Shown: positions 10,826 through 22,024, counted from the first letter of the stretch. The stretch: DNA of 64,000 nucleotides from Camellia lanceoleosa (GCA_025200525.1 CM045758.1:58685649-58749648), one strand, 5' to 3'. Translations and numbers: made by a program. Notes: a model not told the origin generated them from the sequence alone.

Positions 10826-13267
10826 TGTAATAACCCTGACCTGTGATTAGTCTATAATCTTTGATTAAGAATGCCTAATGAGTTATTAAGATGGAATTCT
10901 AAGTTAATTGCATATGTCATGTGTTATGTGTGCTTATATGTGTTCACTGTCAGGATATCTGTCTAAATTTCTGTTTCATTGTACGAATTGAAGGCCTTAT
11001 CGGCGTTCGAACGCGAAATTGACTTGGTCAACATGTAATTTGGAATTTTTAGGAACGTATGGTAGGTTGAATTGAAATTCGATTCGAAATCAAATAATTA
11101 GAATAAATTAGATTAAATTAAGTTAGCTTGAATTAACTTAATCATACTTTATTAGCCTAAGCTAATTGGACCCATATAAGGCTAATACAATTCTAGAACT
11201 TATCTATCTTGCCATTTGAGCTCAAAAATGTGTAGAAGAAGGTGAAGAGAGGAAGTGAGTGTAATTCAAAGAGAAAAGGGGAGATTGAAGAGAAAATTAA
11301 CGAATGAGCTTCGGAACTTAGAGAAATTGCTTCATAGAGTCCAATTGAGAAGTATAGGTAAGAATTTAACTTATAAACCTTGTACTTAAGATATCAATTT
11401 ACGAAATCAGGAGTTTTAAATGTTAAAACATGAGAATTGAGCTTAGAAAGATGAATTTGAAAGTAATTCATGTGTGCATGTGCATTTCATGAAGTTTTGA
11501 AGTTGTTTTCAAAAGAATTCTTTCACGCATGTAGTAATTCTAGTTTAGTTTTAAGAATTCATTTCATTTCATACCATTTGACCTGAATTGATCATGCTTT
11601 GGAAGGTTTAAGTTCAAAGGATTACGTACATGTTATATACACATCAATTCAAGTTTGCTTTTGAACAATGAGCATGCTTTTGGCCTTGATTTTGCGCAAT
11701 GATCTTTAATTTATGATGTTTTATAAGTTTACAAGTGTTTTTTCATGTTCTGGCCCAAAAGAATGAGTTTTGATGCATTGGAATTGAGTTTTGGAGCTTA
11801 AAGAGCAATATGGAAATTCTGGAATTCGTATCGAGCGAAGAATGCAAGCTCTCAGTAGTTTTGCAAAGTTTGGGGGTTGGCTCAAGCAGAAGAAGTTACG
11901 CTCGAACAATCATTCTTTGTTTTAAACCTTGGCTCGAACGACCAAAAGTTGGCTCGAGCGTAAAATTCAAGCTCCTAGTACTTTTGCAGACATAAGCCTT
12001 TACTCGAGCAACAGAATCTACGCTCGAGCAATCACCCTTTGTTTTCAGATTTGGCTCGAGCGCAAAATGAGATCTCTTAGAAGTTTTGCAGACCAAGGGG
12101 TCCGCTCGAACGAAGAAAGTTGCGCTCGAGTGAACTGTCTTGTTTTTAAAATTTTAACTAAGTGTTCCAAAGTACATTTTGACATCCTCATTGCATCTTG
12201 GGCATTCCTAAGCCTTAATTAAGACATAATAATGAGGATAAAGATTAGAAACAGACCAAGATAGAAAAGAAATGAGCTTAGTGTTTTCCGAGCCTGTGTT
12301 TCAATGTGTATCTACTATGTGTTTGTGTAGGTCACGAGCCATAGACTGTTTGATCCATCTATTCTGCTATTGGAGCTATCTGTGAGTAATAAATTTTTAA
12401 AATTATATTTAACTTTAATTATTTTCTGAATGATATGAAATGATCTGTTTTTTGAAACACTATTTTTTATATGGATGAATGATTCTGAAATATATTCATA
12501 GCATCCTTAGTATCATGTGATATCTATTATCTACTCTATATACGTCTCATGTAATCATGAGTCAACTGTACGTCCCATGTGATTATGGGTCAATTGTTTA
12601 TGGATCCTTATGAACGCCTCTTGTACATATGAGTCAACTGTTTACGTCCCATATAAATGGGTCAACTGTTTTGTTAACGCTAATGGATGTACCACGTATG
12701 ATTATCTGTCAACTTTGAGTATAAATATGATTATAAATCTGTTTCTAATCTGAACTCTAATTTCTAAATCTATTATGGATATCATTCATTAAAACTCTTA
12801 CTCTGTTATTATTCACTGGGCTGTAGCTCACCGTATTATTTATGTATGTATGTAGGTGATCAGACACGTGATCAGGTTTGAGCTGCTGCTTGGATCTATT
12901 TAGTGTTAGCCTACCACTATGCCTCCCAAGGAGGTTCTCATTTTGAGAAGTGATCAAGTTTTGTGATCCATGTTTAATACTTTTGTTTTTTTTTTTTTTT
13001 GTTTTGTCTGAACAAGTTTCTGTTCTGTTTGTGTATTAGGCTAAGACCCATTTTGGTTTATCTGTATATGAATTGACATCATATATGTAAATATAAGTTT
13101 GAAATTTTTTGTCCCATGTACGTCTACATAGCTCTATGGATAGTATATTGTGATATTGCTTCTACTGGCCCCTTAATTTTACTGATCTGTTCAGAGGCCT
13201 TTGGTAATCTCAAGATTACTGGTCGGTTACGATGCTAAACCTATAAGAGCGGGGTTGGGTCATGACA
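10826..13267 (+). repeat. Element B 3' LTR (2442 bp)
   Basis: It starts TGTAATAACC and ends GGTCATGACA. It is collinear with 3811-6607 throughout except for the MITE, including the CTCGAG cluster, the GTCAACTGT repeats and the stem-loop at 13204-13219. Confidence 0.93.
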
Positions 13268-13272
13268 GACTT
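13268..13272. repeat. Right TSD of element B (GACTT)
   Basis: It is identical to 3806-3810. After it the sequence continues as the LTR of element A. Confidence 0.95.
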
Positions 13273-13493
13273 GTTCTCTTGTCCTTATGTTGGTGTAGCT
13301 GGACTAGGGCTTGGGTAGACACGGACACTTTGTAACCATAATTTTAGCTCTAACAATGTAAATAAATAAAAACACTAACATATAAGTTTGATTATATAAA
13401 TATTTCTGTACCCTTTTATTTTATTCCACTATTGAGCTATGTTTTTGTCCTATCGCGGTGCCTACCTCTGGATACTGGGTTTGGGTCGTGATA
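13273..13493 (+). repeat. Element A 3' LTR, right part
   Basis: It follows the GACTT duplication and continues the interrupted LTR to a GGGTCGTGATA end, typical of Tekay LTR termini (TCGTGACA). The junction with 3810 is precise; the outer end is inferred. Confidence 0.6.
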
Positions 13494-14430
13494 GATGCAT
13501 CGAATAAGTTTTTGACTAATCAAATTAAACCACTTGTCACTGAGGTGGTCAAGCCAATAAAATTATGACATATCATTAAAGTGATATTTTGATATTTATC
13601 TCTAAATAAATTAGAGATAATTATCAAAGAAGTTAAAGTTTAGGGTAAATTACCAATAGATTCTAATAGTTGGACTTAATTCCCATAAAGTTCTATTGAA
13701 AATAAGTCTTGGTAAAATTGTTGCTAAAAATAATTTTTTTGTGACAATTTTTTATATATGTCGCTAAAAATTGATAATTAGTAACTTCTTTTGGTCATGA
13801 TTTTTATATATTGTTGTTAAAACTTACAATTAGTGACTTTTTTTATGACAAATTTTTCCTATAGGACCTATTAGACAATAAGTCCACTTATTAAGATTTA
13901 TACGTAAGTACCCCTAAAGTTTATTAACACTTTCCTCCATCTATTTCTATAAATAGGGGTAATCTCCACCAGAAGTTTTCATACAATTTTTTGTACAATT
14001 TTACATATAAATTCTACATACATAAATCAAGTTGTAGGGGCAAAAATCTACATCAAGGCAAGGAAGAAAGCTCCATTGAATTCAAGCCTATAAAGCCCCG
14101 AAATTCTCTTCACCAAAGTCGATCAAATTCCATAATGCATAAAGTTCGGAAATTCAAATCAAAATTCAACAAATTCGCCATCTTCTTCACGCTACATGGA
14201 AGAGATTTCGTCGCTCAATTTGGGAACAAGCTATCAAGCCCTCAAGTCAACTTTTTGAAAGGAAGAATCAGAGGATTATTTTCTTTGATTATAAAATTCA
14301 TCAGAGATTGTAATCATATTATTTAGATTAATAAATTTATATTTTGTTACTCTATTTTTCTATCTTTATTTTGCAGATAAAAAATTTGTGTATACACATG
14401 TGACTAGTTTCTATCAATCACATGACAATC
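13494..14430. other. AT-rich spacer with a TATA box and repeat-like subterminal motifs
   Basis: No gene is supported. Between 13700 and 13860, phrases of the type GTCGCTAAAAATTGATAATTAGT recur two or three times, resembling subterminal repeats of CACTA transposons. CTATAAATAGGGG (TATAAATA, 13948-13955) followed by a short open stretch looks like the promoter part of an old LTR, but I could not find LTR ends. Confidence 0.35.
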
Positions 14431-14572
14431 CAATGAGGTTACATCTTAAGTTGATTTGACTTGAGACTTCGTTTCGTTTTAAAATTTTAAAATAAATTTT
14501 AAATTTTGTGTATTTTATTATTTTTGAGTGATTTTTTTTTTTTTTGATAATTTAGTCAACTTTTTTTATTTG

Positions 14573-14776
14573 TTAGATGCATCACCTAATCTAAATGTAT
14601 GTAAAAAAATAAAAGATTTGTGAAAAAATCTAAAATAGATTCAATAAATAAAAATATATATATAAAAATGTATTAAATTTTTGTATTTTTGTATTTTTTT
14701 TTTTTTTTGTGTTTGATGAATCTTTAAAATATTTTTCACAAATTTAATACCTTTTAAATGCATCTAAATTAAATGG
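14573..14776. repeat. Fold-back (inverted-repeat) element, AT-rich
   Basis: The left arm (TTAGATGCATCACC.., GATTTGTGAAAAAATCT, AGATTCAATAA) matches the reverse complement of the right arm (GATGAATCTTT, TTTTTCACAAATTTAA, AAATGCATCTAAA). Size and structure suit a degenerate MITE. No clear TSD was found. Confidence 0.5.
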
Positions 14777-15021
14777 ATATAAATTTTTTTTAAAAATTTA
14801 ACAACAAAAAGTACAAATTGAAAACTCAAATATTATTTTTGAAATCTCCAAAATCAAACAGAGTAGAGTCGGAAAAAAATGAAACAAATTCTGAATGATT
14901 GGTTCTTTGAGCATTACTCCATATTATTTATTACTTGATATTTGTTAAGTTGTCTTCTAAAAATTTAATAAAAAGTATTGAATATGATTGTTTTGGTCAA
15001 TAATTATATCTATCGATATCA

Positions 15022-15528
15022 TATTATTATTAAGTGAATATTAGACTTGGTGTCTAAAACTTCCACGTCATGCCACATGGCATTTTTTTATAGCCTAAAA
15101 TAAGATGTTATTGATAGAGGATGGAGAAGGTTTGAACCCAACATCTCAAATTTTGTTAGGAACACTCTTGATACCTAGGTAACATACATATTATAATATT
15201 ATTATTTTTATTTGTTTTCATTCTTACTTGAATTGGACACACATCGTGTGTGCCACCTGCTAATACTATTATTAAGTGAATGTTGGACTTAGTGTTTAAA
15301 CTATCATGTCATGCCATACGATAGTTTTATCTAACTTAAAAATAAAAAAAATAAATAAATAACTAATATTTAAAAACTTGAGTAAGATTTGAATCCAAGA
15401 CTTTAGATTTCCGTAAGAATAGTTTTACCACTTAAACAACATACATATTATGATATTAATTTTTTTATTATTTATTTTCATTTTTACTTGTCTGAATTGC
15501 ACATACATTACATGTGCCACCAACCAAT
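15022..15528. repeat. Two-copy tandem duplication, unit about 240-260 bp
   Basis: Both copies start ATTATTAAGTGAAT(A/G)TT(A/G)GACTT and end near CACAC/CATACAT..TGTGCCACC. Both contain a phrase like GGTTTGAACCCAA or GATTTGAATCCAA, which resembles a tRNA-type B box. The copies are clearly diverged. Function unknown. Confidence 0.6.
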
Positions 15529-15657
15529 ATCAAGTTAAGATAACACAAATTTATTTTAAAATCACCAAATAATTTTTCACAAACTCTAATGAGAATATTC
15601 ACGGTAAAGTGAAATTCTGGTTAAAAGGTATCCACATAATGGCTCTTATCTAATTAA

Positions 15658-15877
15658 GGCCTCGTTTGGGAACATACTATTTTAATAACTTTTTAATTTT
15701 TTAATTAAAATATGAGGTAAAAAAAAATTAGTATATTGAGAATGACTTTTGATTTTTTACAAAACGATGTGCAAAAAGTAGAGAGCAAATAGAATTTTTG
15801 ACTTTTTAGTATAGATTGTTAGTTTTTTAGTGACTTTTTGACTTTTAGACTAAAACAATGAGTTGCCAAACGAGACC
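15658..15877. mobile_element. Tourist-like MITE 1
   Basis: The 220-bp element starts GGCCTCGTTTGGGAAC and ends GTTGCCAAACGAGACC, flanked by TAA on both sides (15655-15657 and 15878-15880). TIR and TAA duplication are those of PIF/Harbinger-type MITEs. A second copy lies at 18875-19103. Confidence 0.85.
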
Positions 15878-15880
15878 TAA

Positions 15881-16576
15881 AAGTAATATTATTCAAATTA
15901 ATAAATGTTTATAAAATTTTTTATTCACTTATTTGATAGTTATTATATTATTAAATTGAGTCTTATTTTAAAATTTGAAATTTTATTATTACATTTTAAA
16001 TGAGTTAAGAAAAAAAAATAAAAATTATTAACTTGTCTAATAATTTTTATTAAAAAAATTACCGTGACTTTTGTATACTTTTTTTATATATAATTTTTTA
16101 TCAATAGGATTTTCATTAAAGTCAAAATTGCTAAACGACACTTACAAGGAAATCAGCAATAAGTTTACACTAAATTAAGGAAAAATCTTACTCAAAACAA
16201 AGGAAAATTCCCAAATGAAGCACCAAGGAGAAGTTATGTATAGATCTACACATAACATTCACACTTCGAAATAGAAATCAATCATAAGAGTTCAATACTA
16301 GAATAAGTCTAAGATAAATATATAAATTACATCCATCTATGTGGGTAAGTTACGAACACACCAAAAAATAGAAAAACAAAACTCGAAACCCACAAACCCA
16401 TAACTTCCAGGCAATGGCAGTTGCAGACTAGATAGCAGAAGGCATCGGGTTAGGGTGAAGACGACAAATTTAGAGATGGAAAGTGACAGATCTGACGGAG
16501 AAGAGGTGGAAAGTGAAGAATCGAGATGATGGTGGCAGCGGTGACGTGGAGGTGACACGAGAATGAATTTTGCATA
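15881..16576. other. Gene-free AT-rich spacer
   Basis: I see nothing convincing here. A GC-richer patch at 16430-16560 gives an open minus-strand frame without a recognisable domain. Confidence 0.5.
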
Positions 16577-16847
16577 CACTACAAGAAGTTATTTGGTTGG
16601 TATTTGTTTAGTTCTTTTTTTAAAAAAGAAAACAAAAAAATTAGTAATTCTTGCTATTTTAATTAATAAAAATTATATTAAGACACCATTTTAATTTGTT
16701 CTAAAAACTAAAAATTATTGGTTGATTTAGAGATATTACGTGACTATATCCCTCACCAATTACAATTCACTATGTCTCATTGTATTTTTTAATTACTCAA
16801 TACAAATTTATAAATTCTACCATTTCTACAAATTATAATACTACTAA

Positions 16848-16996
16848 GGCCAAGTTTGGGAAGACTAAATAAGTGTACTTTTTGACTTTTCTTGTATTAT
16901 GTGTAGAAAAAGTAGAGAGGAGATGTTGATTGATGTGACTCAAAAAAAATAAAAAGATAAAATAAGTGCACTTTTTTTAGTTAGCCAAACTTGACC
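16848..16996. mobile_element. Tourist-like MITE 2 (149 bp)
   Basis: It starts GGCCAAGTTTGGGAAG and ends GTTAGCCAAACTTGACC, with TAA on both sides (16845-16847 and 16997-16999). Internal phrases AAATAAGTGTACTTTTTGAC and AAATAAGTGCACTTT are shared with the element at 21090-21843. Confidence 0.85.
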
Positions 16997-17294
16997 TAAA
17001 ATATTACGTAATTATATCGCAAGACCAATCAATAACTTCTCTCTAAAAACATAAAATAATTTTTCATTAAACACGGTAGTTGATAAGACTTGATCATAAT
17101 TTAGTGAGAAGAATGATTATTTGTTAATTTTTTCTAATAAATTTCTATCAATGATAGGACAATGTACAAAAAAAAAAAAAAATAATAATAATAATATAAT
17201 AAAATAAATTCAGGGAAGCTACATCTCAAGTTGACTTGACTTGAGACCCCTTGCAACGGGTGCTTGTCATTGAAGAAATGGAGCAGCTTGCATT

Positions 17295-17664
17295 CAGTTT
17301 GAGATTAGATTAGATGATATTGTTTGATTTATGGGGGTTTATTATGGGTTCTGTTTTGATAATTTGAACCGTTTAATATGTAGAATTCGTCAAGTATTAT
17401 ATGTCTATAAAAAATTACGTTGATCGGATATCGATAGCTATGTGATCAAATCAGTTTTATATAAAAAAAAATAGACAGTGAATAAATTAACGGTTGAAAA
17501 AAAAACTAAACCAATCAGATAGCTATCAATATCGATCAACGTAATTTTTTACAGACGTATATTACTCAATGAGTTCTATACATTGAACGATTCGAATTAT
17601 CAAAACGAAATCCGTTATGAACCTCTATATGCCGAACAGTACTGCCCAGTCCGATCTCAGACTG
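17295..17664. repeat. Fold-back element, copy 1
   Basis: The arms run from CAGTTTGAGATTAGATT to about 17465 and back from about 17505 to AATCTCAGACTG-like sequence. Matching phrases include TTTTGATAATTTGAACCG, ATGTAGAATTCGTCAAG and AAAAAATTACGTTGATCGG. A second copy of the family lies at 21338-21650. Non-autonomous and probably MITE-like; superfamily not determined. Confidence 0.7.
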
Positions 17665-18704
17665 GAGGCAAACTGCTATCTTGAAGAAAATGAAACAAAC
17701 TCTAACACCACACTCTCATTGGGATTGAAATTTTCTTCAATACATCATATTGTAAGAGTTTGCTGGAGAATTAATTATTCTAATTATTTTTTAAATTTTA
17801 ATAAAAAGATGTATGAAAAAAAAAAAAAAGATGTATTGAATATTTTGATTTTTTAAAATTATTTTAGTTAAAAAAAATTTCATGCCAAACACCTTCTAAG
17901 ACATTCTAAATTGTTTAGTATCATTTTATCGTCTTTATTTATAAATTTATATATTTTGATTCTCTCAATTATAAAAATATATCATTTTCATTATTTTTAG
18001 ACTCCTTCAAAAAGAGGTGTATTTGTACGATTTTTATAATTGATAGGATGAATTTGTACAGATTTATAGATAAAGAAGATAAAGTGATATTTATTAATAG
18101 TTAAGGGGGTCTTAATGTAATTAATCCTAAACACCACACCAAACTAGAACTTTAGTCTAATAGTTATGTAACACTACTTTTAATGTGAGATTGAAAATTT
18201 TAATTCCTATAAAGAGGGGTTTGATATTTGGGATATTCATTTATCTCACATCTTGGGAGTTGTATGTAATAGTTGTTTATTAGGTTAATTACACTTTTAA
18301 TTCATGTAGTTTAATCCAAGCTTCAGTTTGTTACTGATTGTTTTAAATTGTACAATTTGATTCATCTACTTTAAATTTAGTTTTAATTCCATTATTTCAT
18401 TTATGTTTGATGTTAAAAATAGCAGTTTTGAGATATTTGTCAATCTTTTAAGGTGCATACATAAGAAAAATAAATGAAAATTTGTACAAATTACCAAATT
18501 AAAGGTAGACTTAAACTATAAAAACTAAATTATTCAAATTAAAACTATATAAATCAACGTGAAAATTGAGTTAAAATATAAAAGTAAAAAATGTATTATC
18601 CTTTGTCTATTTATTTGTTCTCTAAGTTTGGACTTGTGGTGCTTGTTGGCTTAAGATTGGTTGGTTTTCTAGTTATAAGTGGGCTAATGATTAGTTTGAT
18701 ATAG
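17665..18704. other. Gene-free AT-rich spacer
   Basis: No coding, RNA or clear repeat signal was found. It contains AT-rich blocks and short poly-A/T runs only. Confidence 0.5.
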
Positions 18705-18857
18705 CACTCGTTTGAGAAGTGATTATGGAAATAAAATGGTGCAAAAAAAATTGAAATAAGTTAAAGTTAAGATAAAATATAATATTTAAATTATAATCAT
18801 TTTATTTTTTCCTCACAAAAGTTAAAAACAACCAAAAAATCTATTTCAAACGAGACT
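18705..18857. mobile_element. Degenerate Tourist-like MITE 3
   Basis: CTCGTTTGAGAAG near 18707 mirrors CTATTTCAAACGAG ending about 18855. The interior includes ATTATAATCATTTTATTTTT and CTCACAAAAGTT, phrases shared with the copies at about 20620 and 22150. The exact ends and TSD are unclear. Confidence 0.5.
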
Positions 18858-18874
18858 TTTTAGCCTCAGACTAA

Positions 18875-19103
18875 GGTCTCATTTGGGAACAAGCTACTTT
18901 AGTAACTTTATGATTTTTTGGTTAAAATATGAAATAAAAAAATTAGTATGTTTGGAATGATTTTTTTAATTTTTTACAAAAAGATGTTCAAAAATAGAAA
19001 GAAAAAAAAGAATCTTTGACTCTTTGGTAGAGATTGTTAGTTTTTTAGTTTTTTAATGACTTTTTAACTTTTAAGTTAAAACATTGAGTTGCCAAACGAG
19101 ACC
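18875..19103. mobile_element. Tourist-like MITE 1 family, second copy
   Basis: The 229-bp element starts GGTCTCATTTGGGAAC and ends GTTGCCAAACGAGACC, flanked by TAA (18872-18874 and 19104-19106). It aligns with 15658-15877 over its whole length. Confidence 0.85.
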
Positions 19104-19109
19104 TAACAT

Positions 19110-19690
19110 AGTTAAAAAGTCAAAAAGTCAACCTACATCCCAAACGAATCCTTTGTGGCTAAAATAACCTTTGAGCCCCAAAATCTGCTATGCCAAACAA
19201 GTGTAATATTTCTCGTTTGGGCACTTGACCATTTTAGTTGACTTTTTTTAAAAAATTTTTTAGCCTGGTTAAAGAAAGTTATGTTTGGGATGATAGTTGA
19301 CTTTTTTTGTAATTGATTTGATGATAGTGAGATAAGCAAATAAAATAATTATTATTTGAATGTGATATTTTGTCTGATTAACTATTTTAATCTATTTTTT
19401 TTATTAACTATTTTAACTAAAAAAGCCACAAACCTAATTATTCAATAATTTTCAAATAAATTTTAAACAAAACCATTGTTTTGATTTGGGATGTGGGTTA
19501 ACTTTTTTTATTTTTTTGTTATTTTAGTCTGGGACTAAAAAGCTTCATTTGAAATGTTTTTTTTTTTTAAGAGAAAAAATAAAATGATTATGATTTAGGT
19601 GTGACATTTTATCTTATTGAGTTTTTAACCTATTTTATTTTTATGTGGCCAAAATAACTCCAAAATTACATGCCAAACATAGCCATTATT
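19110..19690. repeat. Mosaic of degenerate MITE fragments
   Basis: Partial copies share TTGACTTTTT, TTTTAGCCTG, AAATGATTATGATTT and GTGACATTTTATCTTATT with elements elsewhere in the gap. Pieces overlap and boundaries cannot be assigned. Confidence 0.4.
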
Positions 19691-19696
19691 TATAGG

Positions 19697-20110
19697 AAAA
19701 AAAGATGTAAACAAGCCCTAACAACGATAATTAAAGACTGAAACATGTGTTAAGGTCCCACTACAATAGCTTAGTCAAGAGTCTAGAAGACAATTATGGG
19801 GCAGGGAGTATTTATTTATTTATTTATTTGTTTGAGCCAATGGTAGCCTAGGGAGTCTATGAAGCGTGATCCAGACGCATTAGGAAGATGATAGTCATTT
19901 CCTTTAACGTGTATTTCACTTCGTGGGAAATTCTATGCTACAATCTATCATATGCAGTCTTTATTTTTATGTTTATGATTATGACTTATTGTGTTATTAA
20001 TTATGACATATTATAATATTAGTTATAAAATTATTTTATTTATGATTCAAGAGTTGTTTGATTATAACTCATATGATATTTGATTCTAACTCAAATTTTT
20101 TTAATTAGTT
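19697..20110. repeat. Long inverted repeat, left arm
   Basis: It is the reverse complement, with scattered differences, of 20797-21089 continued by 21847-21920. Landmarks include AGACAATTATGGGGCAGG, GTGATCCAGACGCATTAGG and CACTTCGTGGGAAATTCTA. Together the arms enclose a loop of about 0.7 kb. Transcription through it would give a long hairpin, but no transcript evidence can be seen here. Confidence 0.8.
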
Positions 20111-20310
20111 ATGACTCCAATAATATTGAGTTATACCATTTGTGATAATCAAATTTATAAATGGTATAACTTGCACAAAAAAAATGTACCATAACATTAT
20201 CCCTTCATATATATATGTCAAGAATTAAAAATATTAACTCCAAGTTAAAATAATTAAAAAATTAAAAAGTCAAAAAACTAATCCACATCCCAAACGAAAA
20301 CCATAGATTG

Positions 20311-20436
20311 TAAAGTTGTGGTAGATGATCGTGGTTTCATCCACGAGAAGGGCAACAATACGGGTGTTGTTGAGTTTGATTTTGAGGTAAATTAACAATC
20401 AAATTAGTCGTTATTATATTCTCTAAATTTATAAAT
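20311..20436 (+). repeat. Dispersed repeat, copy 1 (copy 2 at 22988-23115)
   Basis: Both copies share AAAGTTGTGGT..ATGATC, TTTCATCCA..AGAAGGG.AACAAT, GTTTGATTTTGAGGTAAATT and AATCAAATTAGT.GTTATT, in the same orientation. They may be a fragment of an unidentified element. Confidence 0.6.
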
Positions 20437-21089
20437 CCAACTGACAAAATGTTATATTAAATTTATAATTTTTTTTTCTCTCACAATTATTAAATTATTT
20501 ACTTAAAAAAAAAGCAACCAATTTTCCGAACATAATTATTTTAGTCAGGCTAAAATAACTTAAAAGTCGAATAACTAATTAAAATAGTCAACTTCCCAGA
20601 CAACGCCAAAATATCACATTCAAATTATAATCATTTTATTTTTTTTCTCACAACTATCAAATCAACTACAAAAAAAGCAAAAAATTGTATCTCATAAAAT
20701 CTTTTTTAATCAGGTTAAAATAGTAAAAAAGTCAGGCAAAAAAAAGTTTATCCCAAATAGGGCATCAATACTATGTGAAATATAGCTAAAATGAAAAATA
20801 AAATAAAATTAAGTATTAACCAAATATCACATGAGGTGTAATTGAACAATTTTTTAATCATAACAAAAATAATATCATAAATAATATCACAATATATCAT
20901 AATTAAAAAAAAAATAATCATAACTAAAGAAATAAAAATCGTAATCAAAAGTGCATAGTACATTGGACCATAGAATTTCCCATGAAGTGAAATGCACGTT
21001 AGAAGAAATGGCTATCTTCTTCCTAATGCGTCTGGATCACGTTTCGTGTACTCTCGCCCACCATAATTGTCTTCTTGACTTTTGACTAA

Positions 21090-21843
21090 GGAGTTGTTTG
21101 AGATGTCCTAAATAAGTGCACTTTTTTGACTTTTTAGACTAAAAAGTTGAGGGAAAAAATATGGTTGTTTGGGATAACTTTTTGACTTTTTACGAAAAAA
21201 TGTATATTAAAAAATTGTATAATTTAGTATATAGGAGAAGGGAGAGAGAAATAAGTTGTACGTTGGGGCAGAGCCGTGGCAGACTAGCATATAGGACATG
21301 TTTGCCTCTTTTTCGGGCATTGAATTGGACGGTGATATTCGGCCCGTGAGGGCCACCACGGGGTCTCGTTTTGGTAATCGGAACCGTTGAATGTGTAGAA
21401 TTCATCGAGTACTATATGTTTGTAAACAATTACGTTGATTGGACATTGGTAGCTATTTGATCGGATTATTTTTTTGTCAACCGTTAACTATGATACCATC
21501 CATTTTTTTATACAAAACTGATTTGATCATGTTGTTAGAATATCCGATCAATGTGATTTTTTATAGGCATATAGTACTTGACGAGTTCTACATATTCAAC
21601 GGTTCAGATTATCAAAATGGGACCCATGATAAGCCTCCACGGGCCGAACAACAACATCCTTAAGCTTGCCTCCGCCTGTGTAATTTGTTCTCACCAAAGT
21701 CAGCAAAAGGCAACTTATGTCAATGTGATTTGTACCTTTTTTTTGTATAAAAATAATTTTTTTTTTATGAATAGTGATAACTTTTTAACTTTTTTAGTAA
21801 TTTTTTTGTCTTTTTATCTTTTTCAAAGATCCCAAACCAGGCC
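21090..21843. mobile_element. Tourist-like MITE 4 carrying a nested fold-back element
   Basis: The 754-bp element has TIRs GGAGTTGTTTGAGAT and ATCCCAAACCAGGCC (reverse complement matches at 11 of 15) and TAA at 21087-21089 and 21844-21846. AAATAAGTGCACTTTTTT links it to MITE 2. A copy of the fold-back family (21338-21650) makes up its centre. It interrupts the right arm of the long inverted repeat, and the left arm shows the empty site. Confidence 0.85.
21338..21650. repeat. Fold-back element, copy 2
   Basis: TTCGGCCCGTG at 21338 mirrors CACGGGCCGAA near 21638-21648. Inside, GGTAATCGGAACCGTTGAAT and TTCATCGAGTACTATATG mirror ATATAGTACTTGACGAG, TATTCAACGGTTCAG and ATCAAAATGGGACCC. It is the same family as 17295-17664. 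Confidence 0.75.
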
Positions 21844-22024
21844 TAAGCAATTGTAGTGGGTCCTTGCAACATGTTTAGTCTTAATTATCTTTGTTATGGT
21901 CCTTGTTTATATCTTTCTTTTTTCTTCTTCTTCATTTTTTTTTTAATAAATAAATTTGAAATTATGCTTCACTAAATTTTGTTTGGAATTTATTTTAAAA
22001 AAAAAAATTGGTACATTTTCTATG

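Larger units (their letters stand above)
3811..13267 (+). mobile_element. Element B: full-length Ty3/gypsy Tekay-like chromovirus, inactive
   Basis: The element is 9457 bp long and bounded by GACTT duplications. In order it has a 5' LTR (3811-6607), an initiator-Met tRNA primer site (6611-6622), a shortened gag region, protease, RT, RNase H, integrase, chromodomain, a polypurine tract (10813-10825) and a 3' LTR (10826-13267). Domain order and the C-terminal chromodomain place it in chromoviruses, most like Tekay/Del. The pol region carries many stops and the Gag capsid core is missing. Over the first ~225 bp the LTRs differ at roughly 13% of positions by eye, so it is an old insertion. It landed inside the LTR of element A. 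Confidence 0.93.
1..13493 (+). mobile_element. Element A: Ty3/gypsy Tekay-like chromovirus, left end outside window, split by element B
   Basis: This LTR retrotransposon enters the window inside its reverse transcriptase. It runs through RNase H, integrase and a chromodomain-like tail to a purine-rich tract (2333-2346, ending GGAGGGAAGAA) and a 3' LTR opening TGTGACACCCC at 2347. The LTR is interrupted at 3810 by element B and resumes at 13273, ending near GGGTCGTGATA at about 13493. The domain order RT-RH-INT-chromodomain is that of plant chromoviruses, and the C-terminal pattern fits Tekay/Del. The TSD cannot be tested because the 5' LTR lies outside the window. The right boundary rests on the degenerate TGATA end and is good to a few bases. 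Confidence 0.8.
20797..21920. repeat. Long inverted repeat, right arm (interrupted by MITE 21090-21843)
   Basis: Segments 20797-21089 and 21847-21920 together mirror the left arm. The MITE sits between them with TAA on each side, while the left arm keeps the uninterrupted sequence (reverse complement of 19767-19784). Confidence 0.8.

Noticed and set aside
13948..14326. TATA box plus 111-codon frame as a small gene
   Set aside because: The frame has no domain and the setting looks like an old LTR or transposon remnant; not enough to call a gene.
16337..16579. Minus-strand 80-residue frame
   Set aside because: No recognisable domain and no homologous copy in the window; composition driven by a GAGG-rich patch.
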